Source of the DNA: Gammaproteobacteria bacterium
GTDB taxonomy: Bacteria > Pseudomonadota > Gammaproteobacteria > Pseudomonadales > Azotimanducaceae
Direction of reading: 5' to 3'
NCBI GenBank assembly: GCA_028821515.1
Contig: JAPPGA010000009.1
Span: forward strand, 99,557-144,285
DNA length: 44,729 bases
Shown here: one piece after another, positions 1 through 8,887 of the stretch
How the letters are laid out: the number at the start of each line of letters is the position of its first letter
How positions within the stretch are numbered: the stretch's first letter is position 1
Translations under genes and position numbers: made by a program
The notes under the pieces: model-generated
Seen by the model: only the letters and a program-made list of their open reading frames with translations
What the model was told of the DNA's origin: nothing
Database searches by the model: none

Positions 1-118
1 TTCTAGCCCCTTTAATTCTGGCGCCCCTGGGGGCGCGCCATCTCCCGCCCCCCCCCTCTTCCAACCCGGCCCCCCCGCCCCCAAACCCACGGCTGGGTCG
101 ACAGGCTGCTAGCGAGAG
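1..118. other. gene-free left edge with C-rich tracts
   Basis: No gene is visible before cysC. The stretch has several long C runs between about 46 and 85 and a short GC-rich inverted repeat near 21-40, without a T-run on either strand. The composition is odd even for this G+C-rich window and could reflect a contig edge or a low-complexity assembly artefact. No promoter for cysC can be picked out. Confidence 0.4.
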
Positions 119-688
119 ATGCGCGAACGCGACGACCACAAACGCCACAGGAGCGGCGTGGTCTGGCTCACGGGTCTGTCCGGCGCGGGCAAGTCGACCC
201 TGGCGGCCGGACTGTGCGAGGCGTTGCGCAAGCGCGGATACCGGGCATATGTGCTCGATGGAGACAACATTCGTGCCGGCCTGAACACGGACCTTGGCTT
301 TTCGCATGCGGACCGGGTTGAGAACATCCGGCGGGCCGGAGAGATGGCGGCGCTCTTCGAGGACGCCGGCATGATCTGTATTTCGGCCTTCATCTCGCCT
401 TATCGCTCGGAACGGGAGACGGCGCGCCGGGCGGCCCGGCGATTTCACGAGGTGTACGTCAAGGCGGATCTTGCCACGTGTGAGCGACGCGACCCGAAGG
501 GTCTCTACCGCAAGGCGCGCGCGGGAGAGATCGAGAATTTCACGGGCATCGACGATGTTTACGAACCGCCGGAGAATCCCGCTTTGGTCATCGATACGAC
601 CGCTACCACCGTCGAAGAAGCGCTGGCCCTGCTTCTCGAGTACGTGGTGGGGCAATTTGGCGATCTGCACGACAAGGAACCGCGATAA
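119..688 (+). CDS. cysC: adenylylsulfate (APS) kinase
   Basis: Cytoplasmic enzyme that phosphorylates adenosine 5'-phosphosulfate with ATP to give PAPS, in sulfate activation or sulfonation. The 189-residue product is close to the usual CysC length. It has a P-loop GLSGAGKST (residues 19-27), the family signature [10 protein letters not shown] followed by DLGFS, DR and ENIRR, the FISPYRSER segment, and the C-terminal [12 protein letters not shown] lid region. There is no fused sulfurylase domain. The ATG follows a purine-rich GAGAG. The gene's upstream partners (cysD/cysN would be typical) lie outside the window, so its operon is unknown. The family call is secure; whether PAPS feeds assimilation or sulfation of a product cannot be told here. 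Confidence 0.95.
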   Translation: MRERDDHKRHRSGVVWLTGLSGAGKSTLAAGLCEALRKRGYRAYVLDGDNIRAGLNTDLGFSHADRVENIRRAGEMAALFEDAGMICISAFISPYRSERETARRAARRFHEVYVKADLATCERRDPKGLYRKARAGEIENFTGIDDVYEPPENPALVIDTTATTVEEALALLLEYVVGQFGDLHDKEPR

Positions 689-1003
689 TTGAACGAGCAG
701 GGCCAGTTGGGAAGGGCGTAAATGCGAACAGGGCGCCGGACGCGTTGGTAGTGGATAGCCGAAGGCAATGGACCCCGAATCAATTTGGCGATCATTTTAA
801 CTCCACCCTTGCTAAGCTTCGCAGCTTGAAGCGATCAGGGAGAGAGAGAGTGAACAGGGCTGACAGTCTGAAGAAGGCCATGGGTTTGCGTCACCTCTGT
901 CTGGGTAGCGAATTGGGAGTTCGTCAACTTCATCTCCTAAGCCTGTCAATCGCAGGCTTAGGAGACCTGAAACTCCCGGAACCTATCGTCGTTGCGAATA
1001 GTA
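689..1003. other. intergenic region between cysC and the restriction-modification island
   Basis: No convincing gene is seen. Base composition becomes visibly more A+T-rich towards the methyltransferase, consistent with the left boundary of an acquired island. A purine-rich run lies near 838-851. The only strong structure is the perfect inverted repeat at 933-965, listed separately. No T-run terminator for cysC is apparent. Confidence 0.5.
933..965. promoter_or_regulatory. perfect 13-bp inverted repeat upstream of the methyltransferase
   Basis: Left arm tctcctaagcctg (933-945) and right arm caggcttaggaga (953-965) are exact reverse complements around a 7-nt loop. The repeat ends 38 bp before the methyltransferase ATG and is not followed by a T-run, so it is not a typical terminator. 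It could be a DNA operator, for instance for the island's XRE protein, or a leader hairpin limiting methyltransferase expression. No copy of the arms was found near the XRE gene, so the binding partner is inference. Confidence 0.5.
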
Positions 1004-2887
1004 ATGTCAATTGATAGCCGCATACTCAGTCGCCTATATGCGAAAGCTCATGACCGAATGCGGGATGTCGAAGGTCTCTTGCCCCAGGAAGCGTTCGACG
1101 AGTTGTTGAAGTATTTGGTGTACAAAGATTGCGCAGACGAAAGGCATGCCGTTTCTGCTGAGACAGCGCCTCATACATTACCCGGGATGATCCGAGAAAC
1201 TCTGACTCAGGAGCTTGCTTCCCGTATCCCTTGGGCTCTACAGATTTGGCCGGATGGACACTTTAAGGTCTCTGATCGCACGTTGATGGACCTTGACAAT
1301 CTGTTTGCTCAGATTCCGCTTCGCGAACTCCCCATCGACGTTCGGAGTACGGCACTATGGACATTTCTCACACCAGAACTTAGAAAAAGCCTGGGGATAT
1401 TCACCACACCTGAGGGCGTTGTACGTGCGATGGTCGAGGTCGTATCCCCAAAATCAACCGACCTGATCTTGGATCCCGCATGCGGGACGGGGACCTTTCT
1501 TATGGAAACTCTCCGGTTTCTGGAAGGACAATCACCCACAAATGACCCGCTTTCTGTATACGGTGTCGACAAGAATGCCAGAATGCTCGTGCTTGCTGGC
1601 CTTAATCTCGGGAGCAAGCCAGGCACTTCATTCCACAGGGCCTGCGCGGACTCCTTGCGCGACTTCGACGATCTGAATGGCGTTCCCCTTAACCTTGGAC
1701 AAAATACAGTTGATGTCATTCTGACAAATCCGCCGTTTGGCGTTTCCGTCACGGAAGACACGGGTATTCCAGATCTGTTTGATGCCGGAAATCCGAACTT
1801 GCGAAAGCAACAGAGGAAAGTTCCCAGTGAGATTCTCTTCGTCGAACTTTGCCTGCGGCTCCTAAAACCCGGAGGGCGTCTTGGGATCGTTTTACCGCGT
1901 AGCGTAATAACGAACGAGAGCCTCTCCGCACAGCGCGGAGCCATTGATCGATTGGGCCATCTTTCGGATATCGTTGACCTACCATCCGAAACATTCGCAT
2001 CGACCGGGACTCAGACGACAACAGTTGCCGCGTTTTTTCAAAAACATCCACGAAGCGTCCAAAAAAGGCGCGTTAGCGTTCGCGTTTGCCATCTGACCAA
2101 TGTCGGGTTCGACAGCACGGGGAGACCCAGAAAGGGAAGCCAGTTACCGCTGCTTCCGGCGTCTCTGGACGATCCCTCATCTGCTAAGGGTGTTGCCCTG
2201 ACGGTCCACTCTGATGTTCATCCCATGGAGACGCTCCAGTCCGCCGCAGAGTTCCTTTTTCGACGGAATGGTAATCGCTCCGGCAGGGTATTGAGAGAGT
2301 TCGTGGAAATATCGAACACGGGGAAGACCCCAGGTCGAGCTGCCTACACAGACGACGGTATGTTCATCTTGAAAGTCGGCAATCTCACCGGTCGTGGAAT
2401 CGACTGGAGACCTCGCGCCCGCAACTTTGTCTCGTCAGTAGAATCTATCAGCCGCGAAAGAAACTCTCGGCTGATCGTGCATGAAGGGGACATACTGCTT
2501 ACATCGTCAGCCCATTCGGCACGTTATATTGCAAAGAAGGTTGATATTGTTGCCAAAATCCCGCAGGACTTTGGTCGCGTCACGTTCGTTGGAGAACTCA
2601 TACGGATTCGAGCAGCCGAAGGAGTCGATCCATACGTCCTACTCGCGGCCATTCGACATCCGCAAGTTCGGGATGACTTGCAGGCATGCGTACGGGGACA
2701 GACCGCGCATCTCCACCCTGGCGATTTGCTGCAAGTGTATGCACCGTGCGATCTATCGAACCCTGATGATTACCTTCTTGAGGCTTCGGAGCTTATGCGA
2801 AGCGAAGCGCATCTCGCCTATCGACTCAGTTCGACTTCTGTGGCGGCTAGCGAGCTATTGGAATCAACGAGCACCACGGCGATATGA
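1004..2887 (+). CDS. N6-adenine DNA methyltransferase with C-terminal specificity-like domain
   Basis: Predicted modification enzyme of the adjacent restriction system, transferring methyl from SAM to adenine N6. The product is about 627 residues. An HsdM-like helical N-terminus is followed by the SAM-binding motif DPACGTGTFL (about residues 157-166) and the catalytic NPPF in TNPPFG (about 242-246). The C-terminal third (from about residue 430) reads like a type I HsdS target-recognition half, with an FILKVGNLTGRG segment and a GDILLTSS segment, so methylation and specificity appear to be on one chain. The ATG at 1004 is chosen over an in-frame TTG 12 nt upstream; neither has a good Shine-Dalgarno. 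It is convergent with the endonuclease gene, sharing 24 bp of 3' end. Lower G+C than neighbours suggests transfer. Confidence 0.85.
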   Translation: MSIDSRILSRLYAKAHDRMRDVEGLLPQEAFDELLKYLVYKDCADERHAVSAETAPHTLPGMIRETLTQELASRIPWALQIWPDGHFKVSDRTLMDLDNLFAQIPLRELPIDVRSTALWTFLTPELRKSLGIFTTPEGVVRAMVEVVSPKSTDLILDPACGTGTFLMETLRFLEGQSPTNDPLSVYGVDKNARMLVLAGLNLGSKPGTSFHRACADSLRDFDDLNGVPLNLGQNTVDVILTNPPFGVSVTEDTGIPDLFDAGNPNLRKQQRKVPSEILFVELCLRLLKPGGRLGIVLPRSVITNESLSAQRGAIDRLGHLSDIVDLPSETFASTGTQTTTVAAFFQKHPRSVQKRRVSVRVCHLTNVGFDSTGRPRKGSQLPLLPASLDDPSSAKGVALTVHSDVHPMETLQSAAEFLFRRNGNRSGRVLREFVEISNTGKTPGRAAYTDDGMFILKVGNLTGRGIDWRPRARNFVSSVESISRERNSRLIVHEGDILLTSSAHSARYIAKKVDIVAKIPQDFGRVTFVGELIRIRAAEGVDPYVLLAAIRHPQVRDDLQACVRGQTAHLHPGDLLQVYAPCDLSNPDDYLLEASELMRSEAHLAYRLSSTSVAASELLESTSTTAI

Positions 2888-3802
2888 CCCGGCTTGCGGA
2901 GCGGCGTGGTCCGTATCCCTAAGGCCTAGTGACAGGCGCTGGTTGCTATCCAGGCCCGTCGACCGTGCCGTTTCGAATGCCGAATCTCCGATTTCGTGCC
3001 AGATCTGACGTTTTTCCTGAGCGTTAAGCACAGATAGGGGCATTGGTACTGGTTCAATATCCTCACGATCCGTCAGAGGTTCCACGTACTCGAGGACGTC
3101 CACGTGAGGATCATCGAGTGCATCTGTGACAATACAATGGAATGTCCGGACTGGATTACACATGTAGAACTGGAAGGAGTAAGGCCAGAAGTTCTTGGGT
3201 GCAGGTGTCTTCGTAGGTTGGCTGTCTATGTGGCGCAAGTATATCCTCTCGAAGTAGTTCTCCATTAGTGTGCGAAGGTGGTGTTGTCGGTTGTCACGCG
3301 GCCAAACCTCGAATACTTGGAACTGAAGCGTGTTCCAGTCCTGAGAGCCATAGTTTGGGTAGTCGATCAATATAAACAAGATTCGCGGGACTTCATCCAA
3401 GAGCCTGTGGAGATCATCGTCGCTCCGTACGGTCAAAAGCCATTTTGAATCATTATTGCGCTTTATCGCAGTAGATCCACATTCGGGACATACAGGTTCG
3501 AGACGTGCTACTGCAGCGTTGCATTCTCTGCACTTGTCCAACTGATCAATGCGTGAACAGGACTTCACCTCAGACCCGTCTCGTAGGTCGTGCCCCCGCG
3601 CACCGGTGCGAGCACCCTCTACCCCAGTCACGAGCGAGGCGAGGTGTTGACCCGTATACCCGATCTTCACGTTTGGTGTCTGCTTGGTGATTCCCGCCCA
3701 TCTCACGAGGTCGCGACGGGGATGCAGAATGAGTTCCTGCAGCATTCTCGTCGTACCATCAATGTTGTCGAATATAGTGACTTGGCTTGGTTCCGGCCTC
3801 AT
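2864..3802 (-). CDS. type II restriction endonuclease, PD-(D/E)XK fold with zinc ribbon, MamI-like
   Basis: A 312-residue protein with KIGYTGQHLASL followed by the nuclease core DLRDGSEVKSC (about residues 72-82; D75, E78 and K80 are candidate catalytic residues). A CxxC...CxxC zinc ribbon follows (C91, C94, C105, C108), then an APKNFWPYSFQFYMCNP block (about 201-217). From memory this arrangement matches the MamI restriction-endonuclease family, whose founder cuts GATNNNNATC; the recognition site here is unknown. Its ATG overlaps the TGA of the upstream XRE gene (ATGA), so the two are translationally coupled. It is tail-to-tail with the methyltransferase, which should protect the same site. 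Nuclease call is strong; the MamI family name is probable, not verified. Confidence 0.75.
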   Translation of the reverse strand: MRPEPSQVTIFDNIDGTTRMLQELILHPRRDLVRWAGITKQTPNVKIGYTGQHLASLVTGVEGARTGARGHDLRDGSEVKSCSRIDQLDKCRECNAAVARLEPVCPECGSTAIKRNNDSKWLLTVRSDDDLHRLLDEVPRILFILIDYPNYGSQDWNTLQFQVFEVWPRDNRQHHLRTLMENYFERIYLRHIDSQPTKTPAPKNFWPYSFQFYMCNPVRTFHCIVTDALDDPHVDVLEYVEPLTDREDIEPVPMPLSVLNAQEKRQIWHEIGDSAFETARSTGLDSNQRLSLGLRDTDHAAPQAGSYRRGAR

Positions 3803-4050
3803 CTTCGGGACCCATCAGTGGACGCGATGAGGAACCATTCCAGGTCCTTACCGAGAATTTCAGCAATCGCTTTCAGTTCAATGATGTCTACACGGCGCTC
3901 CCCCAGTTCGCACTTCGACATCCACGTCTGAGAGTGGCCCACAGCTTGTGCCAGCTCTGTCTGAGATAGGTTGGCTTCGACCCTAGCTTGGCGAAGGCGA
4001 CGGAGGAATGCCTTGTATTGAGGGGAATGGAGTGACTTGGCAGAGCCCAT
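3799..4050 (-). CDS. XRE-family helix-turn-helix regulator (controller-protein-like)
   Basis: Small DNA-binding protein of about 83 residues with a Cro/CI-type fold: RLRQARVEANLSQTELAQAVG, then a recognition helix around SQTWMSKCELGERRVD and a DIIELKAIAEILG helix. It lies directly upstream of the endonuclease gene with a 4-nt ATGA overlap, the usual position of a restriction-modification C protein that delays endonuclease synthesis after entry into a new host. The ATG at 4050 is preferred over an in-frame GTG at 4086, because the GTG falls inside a palindrome and candidate promoter at 4075-4102. The HTH assignment is secure; its role as controller is inferred from context. Confidence 0.8.
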   Translation of the reverse strand: MGSAKSLHSPQYKAFLRRLRQARVEANLSQTELAQAVGHSQTWMSKCELGERRVDIIELKAIAEILGKDLEWFLIASTDGSRR

Positions 4051-4074
4051 AAGCACGAGTATGGGTGGTGAGAA

Positions 4075-4102
4075 TGGATACCCCACAGTGGGGTTTTTCG
4101 AA
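4075..4102 (-). promoter_or_regulatory. candidate promoter and palindromic operator of the XRE-endonuclease operon
   Basis: On the minus strand a TTCGAA (-35-like, 4097-4102) and TATCCA (-10-like, 4075-4080) are separated by 16 bp. The spacer carries the 15-bp palindrome accccac-a-gtggggt (4080-4094). Transcription would start about 20 nt before the XRE ATG at 4050. A palindrome between -35 and -10 is a classic site for autorepression. The palindrome is seen directly; the promoter boxes are weak matches. Confidence 0.4.
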
Positions 4103-4284
4103 GGTGCGGAACCTCATCGGAGTTTGGGCAGCCTCTAGAATCAGTCCGAGCCACGGGTCCTCCGTCACCTTCAGACTAGGGGAGGAGACGTCATCCTTGA
4201 CTGGATTCCAAAAAGGGGGTTTCTCCGACAAATTTGCTCCGGTAAACTCAACGCTTCGCCGAATTTGAGGAAATTGGTGTACTC

Positions 4285-4575
4285 ATGGCCCGCGTAACCG
4301 TTCAGGATTGCCTCGAAAAAGTAGAAAATCGATTTGAACTGGTCATGATCGCCAGCCGAAGGGCGCGGCAACTTCACAATCCCTTCGTCGACCCGCTGGT
4401 CGAGCCTGAAAACGACAAACCTACCGTCATGGCGTTGCGGGAAATCGCCGAAGGGCTGGTGAGCGACGAACTGCTTGACGCAACGGATGCGTCCGCACAC
4501 GATGCGCAGGCTGAATTCGCCGAGAGAGTCGAAGCGCCTTTCTATATAGGGGATGATGCACGCAACGACCTTTGA
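4285..4575 (+). CDS. rpoZ: DNA-directed RNA polymerase omega subunit
   Basis: A 96-residue omega subunit, near the family's usual length of about 90. It starts [20 protein letters not shown] and contains ASRRARQL and the [13 protein letters not shown] block, which contacts the beta' subunit and helps core enzyme assembly. In gammaproteobacteria omega forms part of a ppGpp-binding site, which fits its overlap with spoT. Its 3' end overlaps the spoT start by 23 nt. The gene normally found just upstream in this clade (gmk) is absent; the restriction-modification island sits there instead. GAGGA lies about 12 nt before the ATG, rather distant. Confidence 0.95.
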   Translation: MARVTVQDCLEKVENRFELVMIASRRARQLHNPFVDPLVEPENDKPTVMALREIAEGLVSDELLDATDASAHDAQAEFAERVEAPFYIGDDARNDL

Positions 4576-6745
4576 GTCGTACTTCCATAACATTCTTGCC
4601 GCACGGGCGTCCAATGACGAGGTCGCCGCTCCGGCAACCATAGAATCGCTCGCCGAGTCGCTATCGGAATATCTCCCTCAGGTCGGCGTTGACACGGTCG
4701 TGCGGGCGCATGGCTTCGCCCGGGTGGCCCACGCCGGCCAGAGGCGCCGTACCGGGCACAGCTACATCACCCATCCCCTGGCCGTTGCCAACATCCTTTG
4801 CGAGATGCACATGGATGAGCAGTCCATAGCGGCAGCCGTCCTGCATGACGTTCTCGAGGACACGGGCACCACGAAGGAGGATCTCGCGACGGAGTTCGGC
4901 GGCGAGGTGGCGCACATCGTCGATGGCGTGAGCAAGCTGGGCAAGATGTTCAAGACCCACGAACAGGCCCGTGCCGAGAACTTTCAGAAAATGGCCATTG
5001 CGATGGCCAACGACCTGCGGGTCATCCTGGTCAAGCTGGCCGACAGGCTTCACAACATGCGCACGATCGGGGTCATGCCCCTGGAAGCGCGCCGGCGCAT
5101 TTCGCGGGAAACCCTCGAATACTACGCTCCGATCGCAAACCGGCTCGGGATGCACAATCTCTGCACCGAACTGGAGGAACTCGGTTTCGAGGCGCTCTAC
5201 CCATTGCGCGCGGACCGTCTCCGCAGGGCTGTGGACACGGCGCGCCGTACGCGGCACAAGGCGTTGATGGACGAGATCACGAGGTCATTCGAAGCCGCGC
5301 TGCGTCGCGACGGCATCGAAGCCCAGGTAAGCGGACGTGAAAAGACCCTGTACTCCATCTACAAAAAGATGAAAACGCAGCGCAAGCCGTTCCAGGACAT
5401 TGTCGACGTGTTCGGTGTCCGCATCATCGTAAGCCAGGTGGAAGACTGCTACAGGACCCTGGGGGTCGCGCACAACCTGTACAAGCCGGTAGCTGGCCGT
5501 TTCAAGGACTACGTGGCCATACCCAAGGCGAACGGCTACCAGTCCCTGCATACCACCCTGATCGGAATGCGCGGCGTCACGATGGAGGTGCAGATTCGTA
5601 CCCGGGAGATGGACGCCGTCGCCGACCACGGCATCGCCGGCCACTGGCTGTACAAATCCGGCGATGCGTCGCTCAACCGGGCCCGGGCATCGCGGTGGAT
5701 AGACGGCGTTCTGGACCTGCAGCGCCGTGCGGGGGACCCGCAGGAATTCATCGAAAGCCTGAAGACGGACCTGTTCCCGGACGAGGTCTACGTGTTTTCA
5801 CCGAAGGGGGACATCTTCGAACTTCCAAGAGGGGCCTGTCCCGTGGATTTCGCGTACGCGGTCCACACCGACATCGGTAATCACTGCGTAGCCTGCCGGG
5901 TGGACCGGACGCTTGCCCCCCTGTCGCAGCAGCTCGAAAGCGGTCAGACGGTCGACATCATCACTTCTCCGGACGCGCGCCCGAGCCCGGCGTGGCTTGG
6001 TTTTGCGGTGTCGGGACGCGCCCGTTCGGCGATCCGCCAGGCATTGAAGGCGCAGCACCGTTCGGAATCCATAGCGCTGGGCCGCCGCCTCCTCAACCGT
6101 TCGCTGGAGAACGCGAACGCGTCCATCAAGGACTTTGACTTCAGGCGCCTGCGAAGGGTGTTTCGCGAGTTTGGCGTGCGAAAGCTGGATGAGGTCCTGG
6201 CGGGAATCGGAACGGGCAACCTGATGGCTTACGCCGTGGCGCAGCGCCTGCTGGCGGCTGACAATCCGGACTACGAGGCGGTAGACATCGACAAGGGCGG
6301 GCCCGTCGCCATCCGGGGCGGAGAAGGGCTCGTCATCTCCTATGGGCGCTGCTGCGGACCCGTGCCGGGGGATGCCGTCATCGGTCACGTCACGCCGGAA
6401 CGGGGGCTGGTCCTGCACGTGGATACATGCCACAACATGGATGCCGTGCGCCGCCGTATGCCTAACCAGGTCATTCCCGCGCGCTGGACCGATTCGATCG
6501 CCGGTGAGTTCGAGACGACGCTCATGTTGACGGTGAACCGGCGCAAGGGCGTCCTCGCCGAGATCGCGGCGTCGGTCAACCAGGGCAACGCGGGTATCAG
6601 CAACATCAGGGTCGATGAACGCAATGCCGAGCTATCCAGCGTCACCGTGGACCTCTCCGTGTCGAACCGCAGTCACCTGGACCGTGTTCGGCATCGGCTG
6701 CTCGCAATCCCGGCGGTCCAGAGCGTGCGTCGAACAGTCGGCTGA
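4553..6745 (+). CDS. spoT: bifunctional (p)ppGpp synthetase/hydrolase
   Basis: Makes and degrades the alarmone (p)ppGpp. The 730-residue protein has the full long RSH layout: an HD hydrolase domain with HDVLEDT (H98, D99), a synthetase domain (about 250-370) with [12 protein letters not shown] and [12 protein letters not shown] (about 405-470), a zinc-finger-like region with RCCGPVPGD (about 599-607), and a C-terminal ACT domain (about 655-728). The synthetase has RFKD at 316-319, the form linked to bifunctional Rel/SpoT enzymes rather than the EXDD of RelA. HD residues appear intact, so hydrolysis is expected. The start overlaps the rpoZ 3' end; an AGGGG precedes two consecutive ATGs, and either could be used. 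Coupling to rpoZ is likely. Confidence 0.96.
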   Translation: MMHATTFESYFHNILAARASNDEVAAPATIESLAESLSEYLPQVGVDTVVRAHGFARVAHAGQRRRTGHSYITHPLAVANILCEMHMDEQSIAAAVLHDVLEDTGTTKEDLATEFGGEVAHIVDGVSKLGKMFKTHEQARAENFQKMAIAMANDLRVILVKLADRLHNMRTIGVMPLEARRRISRETLEYYAPIANRLGMHNLCTELEELGFEALYPLRADRLRRAVDTARRTRHKALMDEITRSFEAALRRDGIEAQVSGREKTLYSIYKKMKTQRKPFQDIVDVFGVRIIVSQVEDCYRTLGVAHNLYKPVAGRFKDYVAIPKANGYQSLHTTLIGMRGVTMEVQIRTREMDAVADHGIAGHWLYKSGDASLNRARASRWIDGVLDLQRRAGDPQEFIESLKTDLFPDEVYVFSPKGDIFELPRGACPVDFAYAVHTDIGNHCVACRVDRTLAPLSQQLESGQTVDIITSPDARPSPAWLGFAVSGRARSAIRQALKAQHRSESIALGRRLLNRSLENANASIKDFDFRRLRRVFREFGVRKLDEVLAGIGTGNLMAYAVAQRLLAADNPDYEAVDIDKGGPVAIRGGEGLVISYGRCCGPVPGDAVIGHVTPERGLVLHVDTCHNMDAVRRRMPNQVIPARWTDSIAGEFETTLMLTVNRRKGVLAEIAASVNQGNAGISNIRVDERNAELSSVTVDLSVSNRSHLDRVRHRLLAIPAVQSVRRTVG

Positions 6746-6862
6746 GCGGTCTGTTCACCTGGATAGCCATCGGTTCCACGGGCACCGGCTCGGCATGGGC
6801 CGGCGTACAACCCAGAAAATCACACTGAGCCCGCGCCCCGCGTCGACGGTGCGAGATCCCCA

Positions 6863-8884
6863 ATGAAGGCCGATGATCCGGTAACCGTCCTGCGCGGTGT
6901 CGGGCCTGCCGCCGCAAGGAGCCTCGCGAGGCTCGGCATCGTTTCCGTCGGAGACCTGTTGCTGCATCTGCCGATGCGCTACGAGGACCGGACGCGCTAC
7001 GTCCCCCTGAATGAGGTGGAAGTCGGCCAGGCGTGCCTGGTCGCGGGCAAGCTTGTCCGATCCGACATGGCGTATGGCCGCCGAAGAAGCCTGACGGCGA
7101 CCATCTCGGACGGCTCCGGATTCCTGACCATGCGGCTGTTTCACTTCTCAAGGCAGCAGGCCGAGGCGCTGCGGCGGGGCGAATGGTTGCGGTGTTTCGG
7201 TGAGATGCGGGCCGGACCAGCGGGCAGGGAGATGGTGCATCCCGAGTACCGGGTGCTCTCAGCGAGGCCCGAAGCCCCGGAACCCGCTTTGACACCCGTG
7301 TATCCGGCGACCCAGGGTTTCGCGAGCACGCGTATCCGGGCATGCGTCGACCAGGTGCTGGACGCCGGCGTGACACTGAACGGGAGCGTGTTGCCGGAAG
7401 AACCTGTTCCGGCGCTTGACGACGCTGTCGTGTTCCTGCACCGGCCACCCGCGGATGCGTCTCCCGAAGCGCTCGACGCGTCCCGCGTGCGGGTCGCGAA
7501 AGACGAGTTGTTGGCGCACCACCTGCTGATGCGCGAGCGTCAGAAACTGCGCGCCCGGCAGCGTACGACGCCCTTGCCCAAGGCGCAGGGTCTCGGTCGT
7601 GAACTGGTGCGCAACCTGGGCTTCCGGCTGACAGGTGCGCAGCGCCGTGTCGTGTCGGAGGTTCTGAACGATCTCGACAGCCCGACCCCGATGATCCGCC
7701 TGCTGCAGGGCGACGTTGGCTCGGGCAAGACGGTGGTCGCGGCGTTTGCAGCGATCCGGGCGGCGGAGCATGGATGCCAGACGGCCATCATGGCGCCGAC
7801 GGAGATCCTGGCGGAACAGCACTACGAGACGCTGTCCGGATGGCTGTCGCCGCTCGGCATCGAGGTGGGCCTGATTACTGGCCGCCTTGCCGCCAGGGAA
7901 CGTCACGCACGCCTCTCCGCCGTCGCGCGCGGTGAGACCCTGGTTGCCGCCGGCACCCACGCGCTGTTCCAGTCCTCGGTGGAATTCGCGTCACTCGCGC
8001 TCGTGATCGTCGACGAGCAGCATCGTTTCGGGGTGCATCAACGCATGATGCTTCGCCACAAGGGGCATCTTCCCCATCAGCTCGTGATGACGGCCACACC
8101 CATTCCGCGCACCCTTACGATGGCGCTCTACGCGGACATGGACGTGTCGGTGATCGACGAACTGCCACCCGGGCGCCCACCCGTCCAGACCAGCTCGGTG
8201 TCCAGTTCGCGCCGACCGGAAGTGACTGCGCGCGTTGTGTCCGCCTGTCGCGCGGGCCGTCAGGCGTACTGGATATGCACCCTCATCGAAGCTTCCGACG
8301 CGCTTGAGTCACAGGCGGCCGAGAACGTGGCGGCGGAACTGCGCACGGAGGCGCCGGGCCTGCGGGTCGGCCTGGTCCACGGCCGGCTGTCGGCGGCGGA
8401 GAGAGCGCAGGCGATGGAAGGCTTCAAGAACGGCGCCATCGATGTGCTGGTGGCGACGACCGTGGTCGAAGTGGGTGTCGACGTGCCAAATGCGTCGCTG
8501 ATGGTGATCGAGAACCCGGAACGGCTCGGCCTCGCGCAACTGCACCAACTCCGGGGCCGCATAGGCCGTGGAAAACGGCGAAGCTACTGCATCCTGCTGT
8601 TCGATCCGCCGTTGTCGGATGTCGCGAGGGCGCGGCTCGGGATCATGCGGGAAACCCGGGACGGCTTCGTCATCGCCGAGAAAGACCTCGAACTCAGGGG
8701 GCCCGGAGATGTCCTGGGTACGCGGCAGACCGGCATGCAGACATTCCAGGTCGCGGACCTCGCGCGGGACGCGCCGCTGATTCCTGCGGTCGTCGAAATG
8801 GGTGCCCGGATAGCCGATCCGGTGCGCCGCAAGGTCATCGCCACCTGGAGCCCGTTTTTCGACGACAGCTACACGGAGGTCTAG
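6863..8884 (+). CDS. recG: ATP-dependent DNA helicase RecG
   Basis: Remodels stalled replication forks and drives branch migration of Holliday junctions. The 673-residue product has the N-terminal wedge/OB domain (LPMRYEDRTRY near residue 36), Walker A GDVGSGKT (283-290), DEQHRFG (384-390), TATPIPRTL (410-418), and C-terminal motifs V-VI including VVEVGVDVPNA and QLHQLRGRIGRG. The final TRG region RGPGDVLGTRQTG is present. It is downstream of spoT as in many gammaproteobacteria, though the usual intervening trmH or ridA genes are missing; 117 bp separate them. It converges on the porin gene with 3 bp between the stops. Confidence 0.97.
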   Translation: MKADDPVTVLRGVGPAAARSLARLGIVSVGDLLLHLPMRYEDRTRYVPLNEVEVGQACLVAGKLVRSDMAYGRRRSLTATISDGSGFLTMRLFHFSRQQAEALRRGEWLRCFGEMRAGPAGREMVHPEYRVLSARPEAPEPALTPVYPATQGFASTRIRACVDQVLDAGVTLNGSVLPEEPVPALDDAVVFLHRPPADASPEALDASRVRVAKDELLAHHLLMRERQKLRARQRTTPLPKAQGLGRELVRNLGFRLTGAQRRVVSEVLNDLDSPTPMIRLLQGDVGSGKTVVAAFAAIRAAEHGCQTAIMAPTEILAEQHYETLSGWLSPLGIEVGLITGRLAARERHARLSAVARGETLVAAGTHALFQSSVEFASLALVIVDEQHRFGVHQRMMLRHKGHLPHQLVMTATPIPRTLTMALYADMDVSVIDELPPGRPPVQTSSVSSSRRPEVTARVVSACRAGRQAYWICTLIEASDALESQAAENVAAELRTEAPGLRVGLVHGRLSAAERAQAMEGFKNGAIDVLVATTVVEVGVDVPNASLMVIENPERLGLAQLHQLRGRIGRGKRRSYCILLFDPPLSDVARARLGIMRETRDGFVIAEKDLELRGPGDVLGTRQTGMQTFQVADLARDAPLIPAVVEMGARIADPVRRKVIATWSPFFDDSYTEV

Positions 8885-8887
8885 GGG

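Noticed and set aside
4171-4641. Minus-strand frame of 156 codons
   Set aside because: Antisense to rpoZ and the spoT start, both certain genes.
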